A stretch of DNA of 17,709 bases, from contig VBHI01000340.1 of NCBI GenBank assembly GCA_005881495.1, positions 1-17,709 of the forward strand, in the 5' to 3' direction. A program made the translations under genes and the position numbers. Numbering within the stretch: position 1 is the stretch's first letter; every line of letters starts with the position of its first letter. The DNA is from Chloroflexota bacterium (lineage in GTDB: Bacteria > Chloroflexota > Ktedonobacteria > Ktedonobacterales > Ktedonobacteraceae). Shown here in pieces: positions 7,601 to 15,631 of the stretch. The notes below the pieces were generated by a model, which saw only the letters and a program-made list of their open reading frames with translations, was not told the DNA's origin and did not search any database.

Positions 7601-8806
7601 GTGTCATTACCCGTTCGTTACCCAACTGCCAGCCTCAAACCTCGCCGCGAAGAGAGCCTCCAGAGCGGGCATCTGTGGATATTTTCTGGTGCGCTCCAAC
7701 AACCCCCGCACTGGATAGAACACGGTGGGCTGGTCGATGTCAAATCATCTACTGGAGAGTTTGTTGCTCGCGGTTACTATAACCCGCGGACGGATATAGC
7801 AATTCGTATCCTGACACACGATGTTGAGGAAGCCATCGACGGCGATTTTTTCCGCCGACGTATCCGCAGCGCAGCCGAGCTTCGACAGGTATTTGACCCG
7901 GAGCAGACCAATACCTATCGCCTGATTCACTCCGAAGGCGATGGCCTCCCAGGGGTAATCGTCGATCGCTACGCAGACATTCTTGTCGCACAAATCCACA
8001 CTGCTGGAATGGAGCGACTGCGACCATTGTTGATCGATGCATTAATGGAGGAAACGGGAGTAGCGGGGATAGTGTCACGCAATGAGAGCCAGTCACGCCG
8101 GCGCGAGGGCCTGGGGTTAGAGGAACCTGTTGTAGCCGCCGGTGAGGTGCCAGAGCAGGTAGCAGTACAAGAAAATGGCGTACAGTTTCTTGTTGACCCA
8201 TGGCAGGGCCAGAAGACCGGATTCTTTATCGATCAACGCGATAAGCGCGCGGCCTTGCGCAAATATACCAGGGACAAGCGTGTACTGGATTGCTTTAGCT
8301 ACACTGGCGGCTTCTCTGTCTATGCAGCGCTGAGTGGAAAGAACACTATTGTGACAACCGTCGATATCTCTGGGTCGGCCATCGAGGCGGCACGCAATCA
8401 CTTTACATTAAACGGTCTTGAGCCGGGCAAACATGAATTTCTTTTAGCTGATGTGTTTGACTACCTGGAACAGGCACGGCGAGATGGCACCAAGTTCGAC
8501 GTGGTTGTCCTCGATCCTCCGGCCTTCGCTAAAACGCAAGGTGCGCGGTCGCAAGCTCTGAAAGCGTATCGCCGATTGAATACGCTTGGTATGCAGGTGT
8601 TGCGACCTGGAGGGATATTACTCGCCTGTTCGTGTTCAGGGGTTGTGGGTATGGACGATCTGTTAGGTACGCTTTCGCAAGGAGCGCGTTATCTTCGGCG
8701 CCCTGTACAATTGTTGGAAAGCTACACACATGGTGTTGATCACCCCATCAACCTGGCAATGCCTGAGACTGCCTACCTCAAAGCCGTTTTTTGTCGGGTA
8801 GGCTAA
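7601..8806 (+). CDS. rlmI: RlmI-like class I SAM-dependent rRNA (cytosine-C5) methyltransferase
   Basis: A 401-residue protein with the layout of RlmI (396 residues in E. coli), which makes m5C1962 in 23S rRNA. An N-terminal PUA-like domain (about residues 1-80; LKPRREESLQSGHLWIFSGA) is followed by the EEHEH-type linker and a Rossmann methyltransferase domain. Visible motifs are GQKTGFFIDQRDKR near 205, SAM motif I VLDCFSYTGGFSVYAA at 228-243, motif IV DPPAFAK at 305-311, and CSCSG at 343-347 with Cys residues expected for the C5 mechanism. Start is GTG 7601 with only a weak AGAGAGAA upstream. It appears monocistronic. Exact target base is inferred from family. Confidence 0.9.
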   Translation: MSLPVRYPTASLKPRREESLQSGHLWIFSGALQQPPHWIEHGGLVDVKSSTGEFVARGYYNPRTDIAIRILTHDVEEAIDGDFFRRRIRSAAELRQVFDPEQTNTYRLIHSEGDGLPGVIVDRYADILVAQIHTAGMERLRPLLIDALMEETGVAGIVSRNESQSRRREGLGLEEPVVAAGEVPEQVAVQENGVQFLVDPWQGQKTGFFIDQRDKRAALRKYTRDKRVLDCFSYTGGFSVYAALSGKNTIVTTVDISGSAIEAARNHFTLNGLEPGKHEFLLADVFDYLEQARRDGTKFDVVVLDPPAFAKTQGARSQALKAYRRLNTLGMQVLRPGGILLACSCSGVVGMDDLLGTLSQGARYLRRPVQLLESYTHGVDHPINLAMPETAYLKAVFCRVG

Positions 8807-8819
8807 AAGCCGTTGCTTG

Positions 8820-8828
8820 TGGTATACT
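8820..8828 (+). promoter_or_regulatory. Extended -10 promoter upstream of the decayed two-component genes and cox cluster
   Basis: TGGTATACT matches TGnTATAMT. It lies just after rlmI and 67 bases before the kinase remnant start. No other strong promoter was seen before coxM, so this may now drive the cox genes through the remnant. Confidence 0.4.
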
Positions 8829-8895
8829 TGTTCCCACCGCCCCTACATTTTCAAGGACGTGATTACATCGAGGTAATTAATGGAGTATTTGTTCT

Positions 8896-9051
8896 ATGGC
8901 TCAGAGCATTGAAGATGGTCGTGCGCAGCTTCTTATAGACCAGCAGGTACCAGAAGATGGACTGGCCCAGCTGAACCGCATTGCAATAGCTCTTACTTCT
9001 GAATTTGATCTGCAAAGGTTACTGAGCCTGATTTCTCCATTGTTGGTCTAG
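8896..9051 (+). pseudogene. Truncated N-terminus of a GAF-type sensor histidine kinase
   Basis: ATG 8896 has GGAG at 8883-8886, nine bases away, and opens a 51-codon frame ending at TAG 9049-9051. Its middle, LAQLNRIAIALTSEFDLQRLLSLI, is the helix that normally precedes the first GAF domain in multi-domain sensor kinases; no GAF, HisKA or ATPase part follows. Instead the sequence passes, in another frame, into a response-regulator segment. This is best explained by a deletion that joined two neighbouring two-component genes, with the breakpoint at about 9020-9033. The promoter and RBS are intact, so a short peptide could still be made. Confidence 0.7.
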
Positions 9052-9338
9052 CTGCCAATGCTGAAGAGGCACTTATACTGATAGAGCGTTTGCGTCCAGA
9101 TGTAGCGCTGCTTGATGTTCGGCTTCCAGGTGTGAGTGGTATTGAGGTTTGTCGTATTGTCACGGAGCGGTATCCCGAGACTGCTGTCATTATCTTGACC
9201 ACCTTTACTGATGAACAACTCATAGCGCAAAGTATTCAGGCGGGCGCCAAAGGTTTTATCTTAAAAGATGTTGAGCGATTTGACCTGAAGCGCGGGAAAA
9301 TGCGCGTCTTCACTTGTACGACTGTTTGTTGGAGGTGA
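9024..9338 (+). pseudogene. Response-regulator receiver-domain fragment (LuxR/NarL type), both ends missing
   Basis: The frame shows the receiver core EPDFSIVGLAANAEEAL, the phospho-acceptor Asp in LLDVRLPG, the switch Thr in VIILTTF and the conserved Lys in AGAKGFILKDV. The first 30-odd residues, including the acidic pair that binds Mg2+, are missing, and after LKDVERF the sequence departs from the family: no linker and no LuxR-type HTH, ending at TGA 9336-9338. A usable start exists only in the middle of the domain. Clearly a relic, fused by deletion to the kinase remnant upstream. Its last codons overlap the coxM Shine-Dalgarno, so the 3' deletion ends right at coxM. The lost pair may once have regulated the cox operon. 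Confidence 0.75.
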
Positions 9339-9342
9339 TATT

Positions 9343-10221
9343 TTGATTCCTGGTTCCTTCGATTATGTTGTAGCGAACAGTGTTTCCGATGCTGTCTCCC
9401 TACTGCAACAACACGGTGACGAGGCCAAAATTCTGGCTGGTGGCCAGAGCCTCATTCCCCTTATGCGATTCCGTCTCGCCAGTCCTTCGGTTTTGATTGA
9501 CATCAATCGGATTGCTGATCTGGCGTACATTCGAGAGACGAATGGCACATTGTGCATTGGCGCACTTACTCGCGAAGCAGAGTTGGATCATTCGCCCCTG
9601 ATACGCACTCGCTACCCGATACTGCTCGATACTTCTTCGATGGTGGCTGATCCTGTGGTGCGAAACTGGGCCACCGTTGGTGGGAATATTGCTCATGCTG
9701 ACCCTGCCAATGACCATCCTGCTACCATGTTGGCTCTGGACGCCCTTGTGGTAGCTGTTGGCCCAGATGGTGAGCGTATCATACCTATTGAAGCATTTTT
9801 CACTGATTCGACCTTTGAGACCACACTGCGACCTGATGAGATATTGACAGAGATACGCGTTCCGGCTCCCAAGGAGCGTAGCGGAGGAGCGTATGTTAAG
9901 TTAGAGCGCAAAGTTGGTGACTATGCCATTGCTGGAGTCGCAGCATATGTCATACTGGATGGCGATGGACATGTCAACTATGCAGGTATTGGGTTGACCA
10001 ATGTTGGGCCTGTGCCGGTCAAAGCGCGAGATGCCGAGCATTACCTGCTGGGTACATCTCTGGACGAAGCTAATATTCATCAAGCAGCTGATCTCGCTGC
10101 CGCTGCTGCTCAACCCACCAGCGATATACGTGGGCCTGCAGAATATAAGCGCGCGATGGTGCGCACTCTGGCGGTTCGCGCCTTACGCAGAGCATCCGCC
10201 CGTGCAAGAGGAGAGGAATAG
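9343..10221 (+). CDS. coxM: CoxM: CO dehydrogenase medium subunit, FAD-binding
   Basis: A 292-residue flavoprotein subunit of the aerobic Mo-Cu CO dehydrogenase; it takes electrons from the CoxS iron-sulfur clusters onto FAD and hands them to the respiratory chain. FAD-binding motifs are [10 protein letters not shown] (residues 32-41) and [17 protein letters not shown] (111-127), the latter with the NDHPA ending characteristic of the CODH branch of the xanthine oxidase family; the C-terminal CoxM domain follows from about 175. Start is TTG 9343, supported by an excellent GGAGGTGAT (9331-9339); there is no better start. The next gene, coxS, begins one base after the TAG. Length and gene order (M-S-L) are canonical. 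Confidence 0.95.
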   Translation: MIPGSFDYVVANSVSDAVSLLQQHGDEAKILAGGQSLIPLMRFRLASPSVLIDINRIADLAYIRETNGTLCIGALTREAELDHSPLIRTRYPILLDTSSMVADPVVRNWATVGGNIAHADPANDHPATMLALDALVVAVGPDGERIIPIEAFFTDSTFETTLRPDEILTEIRVPAPKERSGGAYVKLERKVGDYAIAGVAAYVILDGDGHVNYAGIGLTNVGPVPVKARDAEHYLLGTSLDEANIHQAADLAAAAAQPTSDIRGPAEYKRAMVRTLAVRALRRASARARGEE

Positions 10222-10222
10222 C

Positions 10223-10732
10223 ATGAGTACACATCATATTCGTGTCACCATCAATGGCACAGTTTACGAGGGTGATGTCGATTCACGAACGCTGCTAGTC
10301 CATTGGATACGTGATGACCTGCAATTGACCGGCACACATATTGGTTGTGATACAACAGCCTGTGGCGCCTGTACTATCATCGTCGATGGAAAGGCTACCA
10401 AATCCTGCACCATGTTTGCTGTCCAGGCGAATGGCCGCAAGATTATGACCGTAGAGGGCCTGGAACAGGGAGGCAAACTCCATCCCTTGCAGGAAGGTTT
10501 CCATGAGAAACATGCGTTGCAATGTGGGTATTGCACACCCGGAATGATGATGACGGCAGCGGCGCTCTTACAGCACAACCCAAACCCCACAGAACACGAG
10601 ATTCGCGTGGGCATTTCCGGCAATCTTTGTCGCTGCACCGGTTATGTCAATATCGTCAAAGCTATTCAATATGCCGCAGAGAAATTGCAGGCATCCGAAC
10701 AGGTCCCGGTCAGTGCTGGCGAAGGAAGTTGA
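10223..10732 (+). CDS. coxS: CoxS: CO dehydrogenase small subunit, two [2Fe-2S] clusters
   Basis: A 169-residue iron-sulfur subunit that wires the Mo-Cu site of CoxL to the FAD of CoxM. The N-terminal plant-ferredoxin-like cluster is held by Cys42, 47, 50 and 62 ([10 protein letters not shown] and SC); the C-terminal four-helix cluster by Cys101, 104, 136 and 138 ([11 protein letters not shown] and GNLCRCTGY). All eight ligands are present. Start ATG 10223 with AGAGGAA just upstream inside the coxM end; an in-frame extension back to 10001 lies inside coxM and is not real. The spacing (one base after coxM) indicates translational coupling. Confidence 0.96.
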   Translation: MSTHHIRVTINGTVYEGDVDSRTLLVHWIRDDLQLTGTHIGCDTTACGACTIIVDGKATKSCTMFAVQANGRKIMTVEGLEQGGKLHPLQEGFHEKHALQCGYCTPGMMMTAAALLQHNPNPTEHEIRVGISGNLCRCTGYVNIVKAIQYAAEKLQASEQVPVSAGEGS

Positions 10733-10755
10733 TATCTATCAAGGAGAGGCTAATC

Positions 10756-13122
10756 ATGGCGACTGAAGCGTTTAAACATGGCCTGGGCGAAGCGTACAAA
10801 CGTAAGGAAGATGCGCGCTTTATTCGTGGTCAGGGCAACTATGTCGATGATGTACAACTGAAAGGGATGCTCTACGGCGATATTGTGCGTAGCCCCTATG
10901 CCCACGCGCTTATCAAGCGTATTGATAGTAGTGCGGCAATGCAGGTACCCGGTGTGGTAGCAGTGATAACGGGGAAAGACCTGGATGCCGCTGGACTGGC
11001 CTGGATGCCCACCCTCTCGGGGGACACCGAGGCAGTGCTCGCACTGGATCGTGTCCATTTTCAAATGCAAGAGGTTGCTTTCGTCGTTGCCACCAGTCGC
11101 TATGCCGCCGCGGACGGCGTGGCTGCTGTCGAGGTCGAATATGAACCTCTTCAAGTGGTAGTTGACCCCAAAAAGGCGCTGGCACCTGATGCCCCGCTTT
11201 TGCGCCCGGACAAGAAGGACAAACAACCCACCAACCAGATCTACCATTGGGAGACAGGCGACCGGGCTGGCACCGATGCGGACTTCGCCGAGGCAGCAGC
11301 CAATGGCGTTGTTGTCAAGCAGGATATGTATATTCCGCGCATTCACCCGGCCCCGATTGAGACGTGTGGCTGTGTTGCAGATTACAACAAGGCGACAGGT
11401 AAGCTGACCGTCTGGCTCACGTCGCAGGCGCCGCACGTGGTGCGTACCCTCCTTGCCATCGTTGCTGGCCTGCCTGAGCACCGTATTCGCATTATCTCGC
11501 CTGATATTGGTGGTGGTTTTGGCAACAAGGTGCCCATCTACCCTGGCTATGTGTGTGCTGTTGTGGCCTCTCTCACCACGGGCAAGCCCGTCAAGTGGAT
11601 TGAGGATCGCTCCGAGAACATCGCTAGCACAGGCTTTGCTCGTGACTATCATATTCACGCGGAGATAGCCGCTGACAAAGATGGTACCGTGAAGGCATTA
11701 AAAGTCCATACATTGGCGGATCATGGCGCATTTGATGCCGCGGCACAACCTACCAAATTCCCAGCAGGATTATTCCATATCTGTACGGGCTCGTATGATT
11801 TCAAACATGCCTTCGTCGATGTGGATGCAGTCCATACGAATAAGGCACCCGGCGGCATTGCCTATCGCTGTTCGTTTCGCGTGACCGAGGCCTCATACCT
11901 GATTGAGCGTATGATGGATACGCTTGCCCATGACCTTGGGAAAGACCCGGCGCAACTTCGCCTGCAAAACTTCATCAAACCAGAAGCATTTCCCTATCGT
12001 TCTGCCCTTGATTGGACATTCGATAGTGGAAACTATGAAGGCGCACTGAAGCTGGCAATGAAGAATGTAGACTATGAAGGGTTACGTCGTGAACAGGCCG
12101 AAAAGCGTGCTCGTGGCGAACTTATGGGCATTGGCATCTCTAGCTTTACAGAGATTGTTGGCGCTGGCCCCGGTAAACACTTTGATATTGCTGGTATCCA
12201 GATGTTCGATAGCTGCGAAATTCGCGTCCATCCAACGGGCAAGGTTCTCGCGCGCATCGGTGTGCAAACACAGGGGCAAGGCCATGAAACCACTTTTGCC
12301 CAGATCATTGCGGCGGAACTTGGCATGTCACCCGATGATGTGGATGTCGAGCATGGTGATACAGATACCGCACCCTATGGGCTAGGCACCTATGCCAGCC
12401 GTAGTACGCCAGTGGCTGGTGCTGCCACCGCCCTTGCGGCTCGTAAAGTGCGTGACAAAGCGAAGAAGATCGCCGCCTACCTCCTGGAAGTCGGTGAAGA
12501 TGATCTCGAATGGGAGCCGGGGCGTTTCTTCGTCAAGGGAACGCCTGGTAAAGGCAAAACCATACAAGAACTGGCTTTTGCTGCCTATACAAATTGCCCG
12601 CCCTACCTGGAGCCTGGTCTGGAGGCAGTGAACTACTACGATCCACCCAATCTTACCTATCCCTTTGGAAGCTACATCTGTGTCGTAGATATCGATAAGG
12701 GCACGGGCCAGGTTCATATCCGTCGCTTCATGGCGGTGGACGATTGTGGCACGATTATCAATCCAATGGTGGTCGAGGGACAGATACATGGCGGATTGAC
12801 GCAAGGGCTTGCACCAGCTTTGTATGAGGAGATATCATTTGACGACAATGGGAATATCCTGGGCGGTAACTTCCAGGACTATCTCATCCCTACTGCGATG
12901 GAAACACCACACTGGGAAACGGATAGAACCATTACGCCATCACCGCATCATCCTATTGGAGCCAAGGGAGTTGGCGAGTCGCCGACTGTCGGTGCCCCGC
13001 AAGCGATCGTCAATGCCGTTGTTGATGCTCTTGCTCACCTTGGTGTGCGTCACATTGACATTCCAATAACTCCGTGGAAAGTCTGGAGTATCCTCAAGGA
13101 AAAGGGCCTGACAGCGGACTAG
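10756..13122 (+). CDS. coxL: CoxL: form I aerobic CO dehydrogenase large subunit (Mo-Cu)
   Basis: A 788-residue molybdenum hydroxylase catalytic subunit oxidising CO to CO2. The active-site loop reads AYRCSFR with Cys372, the signature of form I (true) CODH; form II and other relatives have AYRGAGR. This Cys binds Cu bridged by sulfide to Mo in the Oligotropha enzyme. Other family motifs: DIGGGFGNK (Mo-cofactor binding), VQTQGQGHETTFAQI, and the C-terminal GAKGVGESP with the catalytic Glu741. The start is ATG 10756 with AAGGAG (10741-10746) nine bases away, 23 bases after coxS. No signal peptide, as expected for this cytoplasmic or inner-membrane-attached enzyme. Probable role: energy from (possibly atmospheric) CO during growth or persistence. 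Confidence 0.97.
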   Translation: MATEAFKHGLGEAYKRKEDARFIRGQGNYVDDVQLKGMLYGDIVRSPYAHALIKRIDSSAAMQVPGVVAVITGKDLDAAGLAWMPTLSGDTEAVLALDRVHFQMQEVAFVVATSRYAAADGVAAVEVEYEPLQVVVDPKKALAPDAPLLRPDKKDKQPTNQIYHWETGDRAGTDADFAEAAANGVVVKQDMYIPRIHPAPIETCGCVADYNKATGKLTVWLTSQAPHVVRTLLAIVAGLPEHRIRIISPDIGGGFGNKVPIYPGYVCAVVASLTTGKPVKWIEDRSENIASTGFARDYHIHAEIAADKDGTVKALKVHTLADHGAFDAAAQPTKFPAGLFHICTGSYDFKHAFVDVDAVHTNKAPGGIAYRCSFRVTEASYLIERMMDTLAHDLGKDPAQLRLQNFIKPEAFPYRSALDWTFDSGNYEGALKLAMKNVDYEGLRREQAEKRARGELMGIGISSFTEIVGAGPGKHFDIAGIQMFDSCEIRVHPTGKVLARIGVQTQGQGHETTFAQIIAAELGMSPDDVDVEHGDTDTAPYGLGTYASRSTPVAGAATALAARKVRDKAKKIAAYLLEVGEDDLEWEPGRFFVKGTPGKGKTIQELAFAAYTNCPPYLEPGLEAVNYYDPPNLTYPFGSYICVVDIDKGTGQVHIRRFMAVDDCGTIINPMVVEGQIHGGLTQGLAPALYEEISFDDNGNILGGNFQDYLIPTAMETPHWETDRTITPSPHHPIGAKGVGESPTVGAPQAIVNAVVDALAHLGVRHIDIPITPWKVWSILKEKGLTAD

Positions 13123-13155
13123 GTATTGCAGTTCCCATTTTTCTCGGAGGATACT

Positions 13156-14118
13156 ATGTCCGATACACTACTGAAGCTTGCACACCAATTGACGGAGGCT
13201 GGCGAACCATTTGTGCTGGCAACAGTCGTGTGGTGCGAACGTCCCACTTCGGCGAAACCAGGCGCGCAGGCCCTCATCCAGGCCAATGGGAAGATGGCGG
13301 GTTGGATAGGTGGCAGTTGTGCGCAACCTGTCGTATTGCGCGAGGCTGCGCGCATCTTGCGGGAAGGCGGCGAGCCTTATCTCTTGCGATTAGGAGCTCC
13401 AGATTTGGGGATCATGCGTAAGGATGTGCGAGTGTTCCCGATGTCATGTACCAGTGGAGGCGTATTAGATATCTATATGGAGCCACATTTACCCCTGCCT
13501 CAACTCATCTTGATTGGTGACTCCCCCGTGATCGCAGCCTTACGTCAACTGGCATCCGTCATCGACTTTGCGGTCATCCAACTGCACAGTGCCGATCTCA
13601 GCAAGGTCAATATCCATGAGCAGACCTGTATTCTTGTCGCTACTCATGGCCAATATGATGAAGATGCAATAGAACAGGCATTACGCAGTCCCGCCTGCTA
13701 TGTTGGTATGGTAGGAAGCCGAAGACGCGCTGAAGCTTGTCGCACTTACTTGCGTGAAGCCGGTTTGAGTGAAGCGCAAATAGCTCTCCTCAAGGCTCCA
13801 GCGGGGCTTGATATCGGTGCGCTCACTCCTGAGGAGATTGCCGCCAGCATTCTGGCGGAACTCGTGCAGGTTCGCCGTAGAGGTTCACCTGTTCATGAGG
13901 GCAGCGACCAGTCCTTGCAGAGGGTTCAAAACGAAAAACAGGCTACAACTGCTGCCAATGCTGTGGCTATTGATCCTGTTTGTGGTATGGAAGTGGAAAT
14001 AGCGCACGCGCGCCACATCAGCAATGTTGAGGGCCGTAGCTTTTACTTTTGCTGTCCTGCCTGTAAACGATTATTTGAAAGGAACCCACAAGAATATCTC
14101 GTTCAGCCAGAAAGATGA
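13156..14118 (+). CDS. XdhC/CoxF-type CODH maturation factor with C-terminal YHS domain
   Basis: A 320-residue protein with three parts. The N-terminal XdhC_CoxI domain shows GGSCAQPVVLREA and CTSGGVLDIYMEP; the XdhC_C Rossmann domain shows LILIGDSPVIAALRQLA and YVGMVGSRRR; the last 50 residues (about 270-317) are a YHS domain: DPVCGMEV, YFCCPACKRLF and NPQEYL. XdhC relatives bring sulfurated Mo cofactor to the apo-enzyme, and CoxF is the CODH counterpart. YHS domains occur in copper and other heavy-metal proteins, so the fusion could help load Cu onto the Mo-Cu site. I chose ATG 13156 (CGGAGG five bases upstream); TTG 13126 would add 10 residues without an RBS. It starts 33 bases after coxL, same operon. 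Confidence 0.9.
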   Translation: MSDTLLKLAHQLTEAGEPFVLATVVWCERPTSAKPGAQALIQANGKMAGWIGGSCAQPVVLREAARILREGGEPYLLRLGAPDLGIMRKDVRVFPMSCTSGGVLDIYMEPHLPLPQLILIGDSPVIAALRQLASVIDFAVIQLHSADLSKVNIHEQTCILVATHGQYDEDAIEQALRSPACYVGMVGSRRRAEACRTYLREAGLSEAQIALLKAPAGLDIGALTPEEIAASILAELVQVRRRGSPVHEGSDQSLQRVQNEKQATTAANAVAIDPVCGMEVEIAHARHISNVEGRSFYFCCPACKRLFERNPQEYLVQPER

Positions 14119-14147
14119 AACCACGTTCCGCCTGTACCTCCATCCTG

Positions 14148-14156
14148 TGGTATGAT
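14148..14156 (+). promoter_or_regulatory. Extended -10 promoter ahead of coxG
   Basis: TGGTATGAT fits TGnTATAMT with one mismatch and lies in the 198-base gap between the maturation gene and coxG, pointing to coxG. It allows coxG and the methyltransferase gene to be expressed apart from coxMSL. Confidence 0.4.
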
Positions 14157-14174
14157 AGTAGACACAATGTGCGT

Positions 14175-14248
14175 CGGACGTCGGATATGGAATCAATCGA
14201 GAGGTTGGAAACTTTGTGGTTGTTCTGCTGATTGCTACCGACTGTCCG
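14175..14248 (+). repeat. Long-range stem in the coxG leader
   Basis: CGGACGTCGG (14175-14184) pairs with CCGACTGTCCG (14238-14248): ten base pairs with one bulged T. If transcription starts after the promoter at 14148-14156 this stem would sit in the first 100 bases of the leader, enclosing about 53 bases. It could be a regulatory leader structure; I recognise no known riboswitch class, and no T-tract follows. Confidence 0.45.
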
Positions 14249-14316
14249 AGGCTTTACGTACCTGTTCAAGCGAAATCACACAGGGTATGTATCAGTACGA
14301 AAGGTAAGGGCTTTGT

Positions 14317-14781
14317 ATGGAATTTTCTGGGACTCAAACCATCGATGCATCCATCGACAAGGTGTGGATGTTTCTGCTCGATGTAAATAAGGTAGCGTCC
14401 TGCGCCCCTGGCTTTCAAAGCCTCGAAGAATTGGGAGAGGAACACTGGAAGGCGATCGTCGGTGTAGGCGTTGGCGCTGTAAAAGCCAAGTTCACTATGG
14501 ATGTGACACGGCCAGAGATGCAAGAGCCAGAACGTATGCTTGTCCAGGGGCGAGGTAAAGCGCCTGGTAGCGCTGTTGATTTGTCTGGGGATATGCAGCT
14601 TTCAGCACTTGAGAATGAGCAGACACGCATGGATTGGCAAGCCAAGGTCGTTGTAAGCGGCACAATCGCGAGTGTTGGTGCTCGTCTCCTGCAGGGCCTG
14701 GCCGAAAAATTAACCGACCAATTCTTTGAGTGCCTCAAAACAAAGTTACAGGCTGCCGATGCAGAGGTGGCTGCGGAGTAG
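14317..14781 (+). CDS. coxG: CoxG: CODH-associated SRPBCC-family protein, short form
   Basis: A 154-residue START/SRPBCC-fold protein of the CoxG family: MEFSGTQTIDASIDKVWMFLLDVNKVASCAPGFQSL is the standard opening (split here: first strand, then the VW helix and the CAPG turn), with the GKAPGSAVDLSGDMQL strand and the C-terminal long helix LAEKLTDQFFECLK. CoxG helps attach CO dehydrogenase to the membrane, and the hydrophobic SRPBCC pocket has been linked to quinone handling. Some family members, including Oligotropha CoxG, are longer with a hydrophobic C-terminal tail; this one stops after the helix and has no membrane segment. The start ATG 14317 has AAGGG at 14306-14310. The methyltransferase gene begins 22 bases after its stop. 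Confidence 0.9.
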   Translation: MEFSGTQTIDASIDKVWMFLLDVNKVASCAPGFQSLEELGEEHWKAIVGVGVGAVKAKFTMDVTRPEMQEPERMLVQGRGKAPGSAVDLSGDMQLSALENEQTRMDWQAKVVVSGTIASVGARLLQGLAEKLTDQFFECLKTKLQAADAEVAAE

Positions 14782-14803
14782 GGAAAGTGGGGAAAAGGTT
14801 TCT

Positions 14804-15631
14804 ATGGAAACCGCTGTAGAACGTTGGGAGGCAATACTCAATGCGCGGGCGCAACAGATGGATGCGGCCTATGCGCGCCTTGGGCGCACCAGTGCAGATT
14901 TCTGGGATCGCCGGGCACGGCGCTTTCACAGTACAACGAAGGATGCTGTTGCCCATGACCCTTTATTTCACAGGTTACAGAGCGTAGTCACCACCCAGAT
15001 GAGCGTGCTGGACGTCGGAGCCGGTACGGGGCGATTTACCCTGGCGCTCGCGCCGCAGGCCCGGCATGTCACTGCCGTTGAGCCGAACGCTGCGATGTTG
15101 GGCTACCTGCGTCAAGATGCTGCCGAACAGCATCTCACGAATATCACGCTGATGCAATCAACATGGCAGGATGCACCTGAGAACCTTGCGGCAGATATCG
15201 TCATTTGTAGCCATGTGCTCTATCCAATTTTCGCAATTGCACCCTTCCTGGCGAAACTCTATACTGCTACACGCCAAATCTGCTATTTCTACATGCGAGC
15301 GACCGCCATTGATTCCCTGATTGGCGGCCTCTGGCAGCATTTCCATGGAGATGAGCGCTGTCTGCCTCCTGCCTACATTCATGCACTCGATGTATTATTT
15401 GAAATGGGTATCTATGCAAACGTAGAGATCGTTTCGCTTCCTCTTGTCCTCAAATATCCTTCCGTCGATGTCGCGGTAGAAGAGATGCTGGAGCAGCTCA
15501 TTCTGCCTGATGACGAAAAGACGCGCGCAGAGTTGCGACAATTATTGCAAGGGTGGCTGGTTGAGCGCGATGGAATGCTGGTCCCACCAGTTGGGGAAAT
15601 GGTTGGAGCTATTATTTCAGTGCAGAAATAA
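14804..15631 (+). CDS. Class I SAM-dependent methyltransferase, substrate unknown
   Basis: A 275-residue methyltransferase. An N-terminal helical cap (residues 1-65, with YARLGRTSADFWDRRARRFH) precedes SAM motif I VLDVGAGTGRFTLALA at 68-83, the acidic motif II end HVTAVEPNAAML, and a motif IV-like ADIVICSHVLYP. The C-terminal 110 residues are variable and carry no metal or DNA-binding signature. The start is ATG 14804 with AAAGG five bases upstream; a frame reaching back to 14726 lies within coxG. Its position 22 bases after coxG suggests co-transcription with the CODH cluster. Small-molecule methylation, for instance of a quinone or cofactor, is possible but only inferred from the neighbours. 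Confidence 0.85.
   Translation: METAVERWEAILNARAQQMDAAYARLGRTSADFWDRRARRFHSTTKDAVAHDPLFHRLQSVVTTQMSVLDVGAGTGRFTLALAPQARHVTAVEPNAAMLGYLRQDAAEQHLTNITLMQSTWQDAPENLAADIVICSHVLYPIFAIAPFLAKLYTATRQICYFYMRATAIDSLIGGLWQHFHGDERCLPPAYIHALDVLFEMGIYANVEIVSLPLVLKYPSVDVAVEEMLEQLILPDDEKTRAELRQLLQGWLVERDGMLVPPVGEMVGAIISVQK

Noticed and set aside
10522..10755. In-frame extension of coxL upstream of 10756
   Set aside because: It runs inside coxS in another frame; ATG 10756 has AAGGAG and the family N-terminus.
10750..11658. 302-codon minus-strand frame opposite coxL
   Set aside because: It mirrors the codon structure of coxL and has no protein-family features or RBS; long antisense frames are common opposite such genes.
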